Below are positions 22,394 through 28,553 of a stretch of 28,553 bases of DNA, piece by piece. This stretch comes from a virus. Within the stretch, counting starts at the first letter, position 1; each line of letters starts with the position of its first letter. The translations under genes were made by a program, and so were the position numbers. Under the pieces are notes generated by a model. The model ran no database searches, was not told the origin of the DNA, and was given only the letters and a program-made list of their open reading frames with translations. Location: the IMG/VR virus record IMGVR_UViG_3300021375_000121, positions 1 through 28,553 of that record. The stretch is one strand, 5' to 3'.

Positions 22394-23124
22394 ATCCAAT
22401 TATCTCTTATAAATTTTTCATTACTATCGTGTATAGTTTTTCCAGGTCCAGCAAAGTTAATCACTTTAATATTTTTATGAGGGTCTCCCATAATCATATA
22501 ATCAGCTTCGAATTTATTACAATACATTTTTTGTAAATCTAAATTTTTCTTATAATTATAATCATATAGACCTAACCATTCACCTGGTACCGTACTAACC
22601 TTTATATCTTTGTCTAACATACATTGATAAACATAATTTTGTTCGCCATAATATTTTTTATGAACAATACCCTCATTATAATAAAATAATTGCCAGTATT
22701 CAGGATTTTCAATAAATCTATCCCATACAAATTTCAATCTACCTGATTTAAATTTATAAAAACTACCGTTGATTTTTAAATTCTTATCCCACCAAGAGTT
22801 ATAACTAATTAGTTCGTTTGAGTGTACAGGATGATTTATTAATTTTTCTACATCTCCTACAATCACTTGGTCAATATCCATAATTATAATATCATCATCT
22901 GGTTCTTGATATGCAAAATTAGGACTAAAAAACTTTAACTTATGCCAATGTTTTTTAATTGAGTTGTGTTTTAGAGGTAATACTAAATCAGCCTCAACGT
23001 CTGTATCACTTAAACATATAAACTCGAAAGGCACTTTACTATTTCTTTTTAAACTTCTATATAATTTACTTACATAATCTGGTGTATAAATGCCATCAAA
23101 ATATACGGTACATATCTTAAGCAC
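22390..23124 (-). CDS. glycosyltransferase-like protein (GT8-like, DxD), GTG start
   Basis: 244 residues. The start is GTG at 23124, supported by GGAG nine bases upstream and the lack of any Met codon before residue 82; it overlaps the preceding gene by 8 nt. The N-terminus (MLKICTVYFDGIYTPDYVSK) and the strand with D83-I84-D85 (IIIMDIDQVIVGD) are of the GT8/GT-A type. The C-terminal VINFAGPGKTIHD resembles the 'H-F-x-G-x-x-K-P-W' element of GT8 enzymes, with one conserved His. It likely adds a sugar from a nucleotide donor. Confidence 0.75.
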   Translation of the reverse strand: MLKICTVYFDGIYTPDYVSKLYRSLKRNSKVPFEFICLSDTDVEADLVLPLKHNSIKKHWHKLKFFSPNFAYQEPDDDIIIMDIDQVIVGDVEKLINHPVHSNELISYNSWWDKNLKINGSFYKFKSGRLKFVWDRFIENPEYWQLFYYNEGIVHKKYYGEQNYVYQCMLDKDIKVSTVPGEWLGLYDYNYKKNLDLQKMYCNKFEADYMIMGDPHKNIKVINFAGPGKTIHDSNEKFIRDNWI

Positions 23125-23944
23125 TTATATTTCTCCAAACTATATCAAATCTTTTATTAATAGCGTGTATAAATTTTATATCTTTTGGTATAAACAACCA
23201 GTTATCAAAAAAATAATGCCATTTATTATCTAACCATTGAACAGATACATTATTTTGTTTTAACTTGACACTAAATAAAGTTTCATTATCATATCCAAAG
23301 TAATCAACAATTTTTTTAGGAAAAATAGATGTATCAAATTTTAGTTGTGTCATCTTAACCATATCTTGGTCAAACTGATTAAAGTATCCTAATTTGTATA
23401 AGTGTGATTTATTAATACCAATAATACCAGTATTAATTACATCATTTTCGGTTTTCATTCCCATATCAAACAACATAGCTTGTGTGTTATAATATTTTGA
23501 TGTTGGACTCCTGATTGTTTGTGTTTCTTCAGTTATTTGACTCATTCCTAATACTTTATCATTGTTATTTAAAACAGCAATACCTTTAGATAAGTCCCAT
23601 ACCTCAAAAAAGTTTTCTTTTGTATTAGGCACAACATCAAAGTCAAGAAATAGTATCTCATCATACTTTGATGAAAACTTATATAGAAGAAATATTTTAT
23701 AAAAGTTTATAATATTATAAGTGGTAAGAAAAGGATATTTACTTTTCATTTCATCATAGTAATCAAGATACTTATTTACCATAACAAAATCAACACCAAT
23801 ACTATCAGCGTATTCTTTTTTACAATCTACCAATTTTTGGTAATTATCATTCATTTCTTTTTTGGTGTTTAAGTTTGTTTCAATATTATCTACAAACTGG
23901 TCGTCTGGCACCTCAACATATAAACTAAAGATTAATCTATTCAT
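23117..23944 (-). CDS. glycosyltransferase-like protein (GT-A, DxD)
   Basis: 275 residues from the ATG at 23944 (MNRLIFSLYVEVPD); an upstream in-frame TTG is rejected. D101-F102-D103 (ILFLDFDVVPN) is the donor and metal site. The sequence 'LTTYNIINFYKIFLLYKFSSKYDEILFLDFD' has the helix-then-DxD order of capsule and LPS glycosyltransferases, and 'INTGIIGINKSH' matches the 'N-x-G-x-x' acceptor-side motif. It overlaps the upstream methyltransferase by 8 nt. Acceptor unknown. Confidence 0.78.
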   Translation of the reverse strand: MNRLIFSLYVEVPDDQFVDNIETNLNTKKEMNDNYQKLVDCKKEYADSIGVDFVMVNKYLDYYDEMKSKYPFLTTYNIINFYKIFLLYKFSSKYDEILFLDFDVVPNTKENFFEVWDLSKGIAVLNNNDKVLGMSQITEETQTIRSPTSKYYNTQAMLFDMGMKTENDVINTGIIGINKSHLYKLGYFNQFDQDMVKMTQLKFDTSIFPKKIVDYFGYDNETLFSVKLKQNNVSVQWLDNKWHYFFDNWLFIPKDIKFIHAINKRFDIVWRNISA

Positions 23945-24572
23945 ATTTACCAACTAGAAGAAATCTAGTACCTCTTTCGTCTAAAATTTTATCTTCTACC
24001 ATAACCTTTGCATTTTTAGGTAATTGGTATTTAAATTCTTCAATAGATGATACGCAATTAATATGTCCTTCAATATCATACATATTGTTAGATTGATAAG
24101 CAAAGTAAGCTCCTTTTATTCTTTCTGACCAAGGATTTTTATATTCAGGTGCAGGTCCCCATTGTTTCATAGGCTTCATATGTTCGCAAGAAGTATTAAT
24201 AAACAAGTTTGCTGTTTCATATTGATTTCTAAATACATTAAATATATTGTCTGTAATAAAATCAACATTAAAATCTTTAAATAGATTATACTTTGCTCTA
24301 CTAATTACTTTAGCGTCTTGGTCTATACAAGTAATCTTTTTAACTTTATTGTAAAAAGCAGGTATTAATATACTACCATACCAACTACCAAATATGACTA
24401 TCTCTGAATCTTTTGTTAGAATATTTAATTTATCTATATGTTCAACTAATTTAAGTTTAGATTTAAACTGATTAGGACTAAAAGAATCCAATAAGTCTTT
24501 ATCTTCTCTCACTTCTCTCATAGAAGAAGATATTAAGTTATTTAATATTGTTTGTAAAAATTTTATGTCCAT
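23937..24572 (-). CDS. class I SAM-dependent methyltransferase-like protein
   Basis: 211 residues. Residues 57-70 (EIVIFGSWYGSILI) form a variant of the SAM-binding Gly-rich loop, and strand 2 ends at the acidic D84 (KITCIDQDAKVISRAK), the usual ribose-binding position. NLFINTSCEHM (about 122-132) is in the place of motif IV. The Gly loop (G62-x-x-x-G66) is less canonical than G-x-G-x-G, so activity is likely but not certain. It overlaps the nitroreductase-like gene by 10 nt. In this operon, methylation of a sugar or glycan end is a reasonable guess. Confidence 0.7.
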   Translation of the reverse strand: MDIKFLQTILNNLISSSMREVREDKDLLDSFSPNQFKSKLKLVEHIDKLNILTKDSEIVIFGSWYGSILIPAFYNKVKKITCIDQDAKVISRAKYNLFKDFNVDFITDNIFNVFRNQYETANLFINTSCEHMKPMKQWGPAPEYKNPWSERIKGAYFAYQSNNMYDIEGHINCVSSIEEFKYQLPKNAKVMVEDKILDERGTRFLLVGKYE

Positions 24573-25144
24573 TTTATTACACTATCAATATCTGGTTTAA
24601 AGTCACCTTTTTCTACTCTTTTTGTTTTAGGATATCCAAATTGCATACTAAACAAAACTATCTCACCTTTATGTTTCCATCCAGGCATATCAAAACATAA
24701 CTGATATGAAACTCCAAAATTATTCTCCATACATAATCCAGTTAATATTGTTGCAAACATACCAACTTCTATGGATACTTGTGGAGCCTCTTTTAAATAA
24801 TGTTCTTTTTGAGTACACCTGTGTGAGTGTCCTTTTTCTAATAATTTTTGAACAAAGTCATTAGGATTATCAACGTGTCTCATTGTAAATATAATATTAT
24901 ACGGTGCTAAAATATTAAAATTATGACCACCGCCAGTTTGTTTTTTAATGTATTCAAAAATCTTTTTCTTTTCTTCTTTTCTTTCTGGACCTAAAACGAA
25001 AACATTGTATGGCACAAGATTTTGTTTAGAAGCTACTAACTCAAAGGTCGTATCAATTATTTCTTTTGCTTTTTGTTTATCTGGCAATATATAATCACTA
25101 TACTTATATACCTGGTACCTTTTTTTAAATTCATCTGTAATCAT
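24563..25144 (-). CDS. nitroreductase-family (FMN) protein
   Basis: 193 residues. ELVASKQNLVPYNVFVL (about 35-51) matches the FMN-binding 'S-x-x-N-x-x-P-x-x' region, though the usual Arg is missing. SIEVGMFATILTGLCMENNF (about 124-143) is the conserved helix ('D-x-x-x-x-x-x-x-L-x-A-x-x-x-G-L-G'), and MQFGYPKTK is the 'G-Y-P' end element. Such proteins reduce nitro, enone or flavin substrates, and some act as dehydrogenases in natural-product pathways. The start overlaps the carbamoyltransferase stop as ATGA. What it reduces in a sugar operon is unknown. Confidence 0.7.
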   Translation of the reverse strand: MITDEFKKRYQVYKYSDYILPDKQKAKEIIDTTFELVASKQNLVPYNVFVLGPERKEEKKKIFEYIKKQTGGGHNFNILAPYNIIFTMRHVDNPNDFVQKLLEKGHSHRCTQKEHYLKEAPQVSIEVGMFATILTGLCMENNFGVSYQLCFDMPGWKHKGEIVLFSMQFGYPKTKRVEKGDFKPDIDSVIKWT

Positions 25145-26625
25145 TTTTTTATTACCCTATCGTTTATTACCAATATATTTAATGCAGTTTTTCTAAAAGT
25201 TTTTATAGCCTGTTGTGGTGTTTCTACAATTGGTTCTTGACAATTAAAACTAGTATTTAATAACATTGGTATACCTGTTATTTTATAAAATTCATTTATA
25301 ATATTATAAAACTTTTCATTAAACTCTTTATTGACCGTTTGTATTCTTGCAGTACCATCAATGTGAGTTATGCCTGGTACTTTATCAGATTTAACTTTAC
25401 ATATACGAGACATAAAAGGACTAGGTTGATTAGTGTCAAAATATTCTTTGTAATGTTCCTCTAATACTGCTGGTGCAAATGGTCTAAAGTCTTCTCTCAT
25501 CTTTATAGTATGATTAATAATATCTTTTATATCAGGATTACGAGGGTCTGCTAATATGCTTCTATTGCCTAATGCACGATTGCCACTTTCTGAACGGTCT
25601 TGATACCAACCAACAATCTTGCCATCAGCAATAGATTGTGCTATATCCTTATAATTAAATTCTTCTCCGTACGTGTGTGGGTATGCGTGGCCACCAAATG
25701 TTTCTGACATATGAGTTTGTTTGTTCAAGTTATAATATGCGTGTTGATAAACACCTATTGCTTGGCCTTCATCACCAACAGCAGGTGGTACATAAACTTT
25801 TTCATAATGTTTTGTAAACTCTTCATTCATATATCCATTATATGCAACACCACCAGCAATACATAGATTGTCACAACTTTTTAATGGGTAAATATATTCT
25901 TTAATTTTATCTAATGTAATTTTTTGTAATGTAAATGCTAAGTCTTCTATACTATGTAATTTAATATACTCAAACTTTTTTTGTTTTTTTTCAGTAATAG
26001 TTCCACTCAATATTGTTTCAAATACATCATAGTAATATTGACTAAATTTACCATAACCTACTTTACCCATAAGTTTACTTGCACCTAGTGTTCCAAATCC
26101 AGTTAGATTAGACATATGATTCCATAACCAACCTATTGGCAATTCTTGTGATAAGTCTTTTATATCTCCGTCTTTGTTTACAAAGATACATCTGAATTTA
26201 GCACCAATGCCGTCAATGGCAAGTATATCTGATTTTTTAAAACCAGAATTTAAAAATGCATATGTGGCGTGAGATTGATGATGGTCACAATAATATACAT
26301 TATCTTTCATCACATAGTCAAACAACTTTTTAGGAACAAAATCAAGAAACTCTTGGTCGATAAGTTCTTTACACATTCTAATACCACCAACAGTATAAGA
26401 AAATGCTAGTACGCCTGTTTCTGGTTTATGAAAGTAATCTCTGACAAACTCATTATTTAATCTATAATCACTTGAATTTAAAATATCTGATTGATGAGCA
26501 TAAGCTTCAGCGTGATAAGGTAGATTATGTTTGAATCTACTGTATCTTTCTATCTGTCTATGTACTTGACCATCATAAACATTATGGTCGTGTAAATTTA
26601 AAGCAACAGCGTATATATTATGCAT
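25141..26625 (-). CDS. O-carbamoyltransferase (NodU/CmcH family)
   Basis: 494 residues (family usually 550-620). N-terminal Kae1-like domain: IERYSRFKHNLPYHA, the metal-site segment CDHHQSHATYAF (H115, H116, H119) and D138 (ILAIDGIGA). Then LTGFGTLGASKLMGKVGYG and CIAGGVAYNGYMNEEF. The C-terminal domain is recognised by RALGNRSILADPR, KMREDFRPFAPAVLEE and IPMLLNTSFNCQEPIVETP. These enzymes move a carbamoyl group from carbamoyl phosphate via ATP to a sugar hydroxyl, as in Nod-factor and antibiotic sugars. The missing length is in the N-terminal part before the His motif. The Shine-Dalgarno GAGGA is clear, and the start overlaps the radical SAM gene by 8 nt. Confidence 0.9.
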   Translation of the reverse strand: MHNIYAVALNLHDHNVYDGQVHRQIERYSRFKHNLPYHAEAYAHQSDILNSSDYRLNNEFVRDYFHKPETGVLAFSYTVGGIRMCKELIDQEFLDFVPKKLFDYVMKDNVYYCDHHQSHATYAFLNSGFKKSDILAIDGIGAKFRCIFVNKDGDIKDLSQELPIGWLWNHMSNLTGFGTLGASKLMGKVGYGKFSQYYYDVFETILSGTITEKKQKKFEYIKLHSIEDLAFTLQKITLDKIKEYIYPLKSCDNLCIAGGVAYNGYMNEEFTKHYEKVYVPPAVGDEGQAIGVYQHAYYNLNKQTHMSETFGGHAYPHTYGEEFNYKDIAQSIADGKIVGWYQDRSESGNRALGNRSILADPRNPDIKDIINHTIKMREDFRPFAPAVLEEHYKEYFDTNQPSPFMSRICKVKSDKVPGITHIDGTARIQTVNKEFNEKFYNIINEFYKITGIPMLLNTSFNCQEPIVETPQQAIKTFRKTALNILVINDRVIKK

Positions 26626-27442
26626 TTAAAATCCTCGCATATTTTCTAAAAGGAAAATGTCCTTTTGGTGGTACAAATTCAGTACAAGTTTTGCAATAGT
26701 TTTCATATTTAAATAACTGCCAATTCATCATCTTGTCCACATTCTCTTGTGTTAAGTCAAAAGTTTTAGATAACTCTTTGTTGTTTGCAAACTTCTTACT
26801 ACAATGTACAATATGTTTCTTTTCAAAATCTATTACAGGCACTTGTGGAAAAGCTGCACACATTTTTCTATCTATCTCTTCAGCCTGTATAACGTCTGTA
26901 AATTCTGGTGACCTACCATTAAATGCCTTCCACATTGTATTCTTGTGATTCAACTTCTCTAATACTTCAGGATATTTGTCTTTATATTTAAAATAATTTG
27001 GTGTTCTAACTACCACATTAAAGTTGTTGTAATCATTTTCTGGTACATAGTCAAAGTTACCTAGTTTCTTAACTTCATCTTCATACCAATCGAGTATATT
27101 GTGTTCAACATATAATATATCTTTATCTTCTAATATATGTGGATATCTTTTACGTATAAATGAATTAGATAATACTGAACATACAAAGTTTGGATACTTT
27201 TTAATTTCTGTAATAACTTCATCTAAATTTTTTATTAGGCCTGGCTCACCACCTAATAGATTAATTCTTACCTTATAATCTTTTAGGAAATCTAACGTTT
27301 GTTTTAAGAATTGCATATCAACGGTAAGGTTACGCATTTCTAAAGTATAACTTGTACAGTAGTGACAATCTTTATTACAAGACATAGATAGAAAGAAATC
27401 TATCGCTCGGTAATTATCTTGTATTTCTTTAAATGTTTTCAT
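26618..27442 (-). CDS. radical SAM enzyme
   Basis: 274 residues. The [4Fe-4S] motif is C22-x3-C26-x2-C29 (SMSCNKDCHYCTSY), followed by the SAM-contacting GGEPGL motif at about 64-69. The C-terminal part has more cysteines (C197 region, HCSKKF, YCKTCTEF), which may bind an auxiliary cluster as in SPASM/twitch proteins. In a sugar operon it could act on an amino sugar or glycan precursor, or modify a peptide; nothing in the sequence decides this. It overlaps the unknown 102-residue gene by 14 nt. Confidence 0.85.
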   Translation of the reverse strand: MKTFKEIQDNYRAIDFFLSMSCNKDCHYCTSYTLEMRNLTVDMQFLKQTLDFLKDYKVRINLLGGEPGLIKNLDEVITEIKKYPNFVCSVLSNSFIRKRYPHILEDKDILYVEHNILDWYEDEVKKLGNFDYVPENDYNNFNVVVRTPNYFKYKDKYPEVLEKLNHKNTMWKAFNGRSPEFTDVIQAEEIDRKMCAAFPQVPVIDFEKKHIVHCSKKFANNKELSKTFDLTQENVDKMMNWQLFKYENYCKTCTEFVPPKGHFPFRKYARILNA

Positions 27443-27737
27443 AATTTATCATACCAAAAAAGAATTTGTTAAAGGCTATTTTCAACTTATACTTTGGATT
27501 ATCATTTAACATAGCAGTCATATCAATCCATTCGGGCATATGATATGTTTTATCAACTAAATGGTGGTAAATATCTTCAACATCTTTATCAATTAAACTT
27601 TCGTCAAACATATTATCACCTAAAACTTTGTACATAACCTGACACAACTGAATAGGACACCTATTAGTAATATCAATCATATTACCTTTTTTGTTTATAT
27701 AACTAAATGCAGTTAATGAATCGTTGTGTTCTATCAT
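27429..27737 (-). CDS. unknown protein, 102 residues, in the sugar operon
   Basis: Starts MIEHNDSLTAFSYINKKGNM with its ATG overlapping the aminotransferase stop (ATGA) and its end overlapping the radical SAM gene. The core NMIDITNRCPIQLCQVMYKVL is a mixed strand-helix segment with a C-x3-C pair, and the C-terminus is aromatic (KFFFGMINYENI). No family is recognised. Position between the aminotransferase and the radical SAM enzyme suggests a small partner of one of them. Confidence 0.65.
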   Translation of the reverse strand: MIEHNDSLTAFSYINKKGNMIDITNRCPIQLCQVMYKVLGDNMFDESLIDKDVEDIYHHLVDKTYHMPEWIDMTAMLNDNPKYKLKIAFNKFFFGMINYENI

Positions 27738-28553
27738 ACCAATAATAAGATTGTGTTAATTACTCTATCTTGTTCCTCTTTTTTCATATACGGATGTAAT
27801 GGTAAAGTCAATATAGTATCACATACAATCTGACTTATAAAACTTGTATCTTTCTTATGTTCTATATTTTCATACATCTTATTTGCAGAGATAGGTTTAT
27901 CATAATGTATTTGGCCTATCTTTTCTTTTACTCTATCTCGTACCTCTTTGTTTTGAAACCTAACTACATATTTGTGGTAGTTATGATTTAATTCTGGTGT
28001 ATTAGGTTGTACTGTAACCACATCTTGTAATTGTTCATCATAATATTTTGCTAGTTCTTGTCGTTTACTAATATAATCATCTAACTTATTTAATCTATAA
28101 TTAATTACTTCAGCATTAAACAATAACATTTTAGAGTTGTAACCTAGATGTTTGCCCTCACCGTGTTTTCTTAATCTCTTAAATATATCAGTATCACCAT
28201 CTGTTAAGATAGCTCCACCACCAGCGATACCTGATACAACTTTATTAGCATTAAAACTTAATGTAGATAAGTCACCTATTGTTCCAGCCTTATTGCCATT
28301 ATAACTGGATCCTAGAGATTGGCAAGCGTCCTCAATAAAATGTATCTTTTTTGCTTGACAAAACTGTTTAATTGTGCTAGTATCTGACATATTACCAAAT
28401 AGATGAGGATATATGATTGCTTTTGTATTATCTGTACACATATCTTCAATACTTTTCATAGACATATGATAAGACAATATATCAATATCACAAAATATAG
28501 GTGTAGCGCCGGTCATTGATATAACACTCGCAGTTGAAATCCAAGAGAAGTTA
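27734..28553 (-). CDS. DegT/DnrJ/EryC1/StrS-type PLP aminotransferase, C-terminal part (cut by window edge)
   Basis: The reading frame is open to the window end, and the codons before the first Met (NFSWISTASVIS then MTGATPIFCDID) fit the DegT family pattern 'P-x-F-T-x-x-A-T-A-x-A-I-x-x-x-G-A-x-P-V-F-x-D-I-D', so the true start lies outside. Numbering from that Met, D63 in FIEDACQSLGS contacts the PLP ring nitrogen and K92 in FNANKVVSGIAGGGA is the Schiff-base lysine. These enzymes aminate keto sugars bound to nucleotides, a step in building amino-deoxy sugars. It is the first visible gene of the leftward operon. Confidence 0.88.
   Translation of the reverse strand, partial: NFSWISTASVISMTGATPIFCDIDILSYHMSMKSIEDMCTDNTKAIIYPHLFGNMSDTSTIKQFCQAKKIHFIEDACQSLGSSYNGNKAGTIGDLSTLSFNANKVVSGIAGGGAILTDGDTDIFKRLRKHGEGKHLGYNSKMLLFNAEVINYRLNKLDDYISKRQELAKYYDEQLQDVVTVQPNTPELNHNYHKYVVRFQNKEVRDRVKEKIGQIHYDKPISANKMYENIEHKKDTSFISQIVCDTILTLPLHPYMKKEEQDRVINTILLLV

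Noticed and set aside
22394-22399. TTG start for the last glycosyltransferase-like gene
   Set aside because: The ATG at 22393 overlaps the upstream stop as ATGA, the pattern used at other junctions of this operon.
23945-23953. TTG start for the 275-residue glycosyltransferase-like gene
   Set aside because: The ATG three codons later gives the same 8-nt overlap seen at two other junctions.
1-28553. CRISPR array, insertion sequence, integrase or attachment site
   Set aside because: No regularly spaced repeats, transposase or integrase motifs, or tRNA-end duplications were seen on either strand.

Overview
The window is a 28.5-kb piece of an AT-rich T4-like (straight-tailed, contractile) phage genome, most like the myoviruses of marine picocyanobacteria or of SAR11. 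The evidence is a run of T4-type baseplate genes (PAAR spike tip gp5.4, gp25, gp6, gp8), very large fibre- and baseplate-linked proteins of the kind seen in marine T4-like phages, T4-type late promoters (TATAAATA) in front of virion genes, and a small tRNA cluster with encoded CCA ends. No photosynthesis gene or other host marker is present, so cyanobacterial versus SAR11 host is undecided. A glutamine-type riboswitch near the left end leans towards a cyanobacterial connection.

Left end, 1-3240: a divergent pair of 2-oxoglutarate/Fe(II)-type oxygenases (one cut by the window edge), then a glutamine-riboswitch-like RNA in front of a 51-residue basic peptide. After these comes a leftward region of small genes and three tRNAs (Arg-TCT, Leu-TAA, Met-CAT). 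The leftward units start at sigma70-type promoters that share the pattern CTTG-containing -35 / 17 bp / TATAAT-like -10. The tRNA unit ends in a strong hairpin terminator. One small leftward gene resembles a SemiSWEET/PQ-loop half-transporter.

Middle, 3245-20621: the rightward virion block. It holds a small lipoprotein, two small phage proteins, the PAAR spike tip, gp25, gp6, an 888-residue baseplate protein, a 532-residue fibre-like protein ending in a cupredoxin-like domain with His-Cys-His-Met ligands, gp8, a 2,054-residue giant, a coiled-coil protein and two more structural proteins. Exact TATAAATA late promoters precede the 83-residue protein gene, gp25, the 532-residue protein gene and gp8. 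Two short beta-rich repeat types (a GE-T-I-G / SG-A-V type and a G-x-GY type) recur across otherwise unrelated baseplate proteins.

Right end, 20631-28553: sugar and glycan metabolism. A rightward NAD-dependent sugar epimerase and a conserved phage protein meet a tightly packed leftward operon: DegT-type aminotransferase (cut by the window edge), unknown, radical SAM enzyme, O-carbamoyltransferase, nitroreductase-like protein, SAM methyltransferase and three GT-A glycosyltransferase-like proteins. Almost every junction overlaps by 4 or 8-14 nt, so the set probably acts as one pathway that builds and attaches a modified (amino, carbamoylated or methylated) sugar. Its target (virion, host surface or DNA) cannot be read from the sequence.
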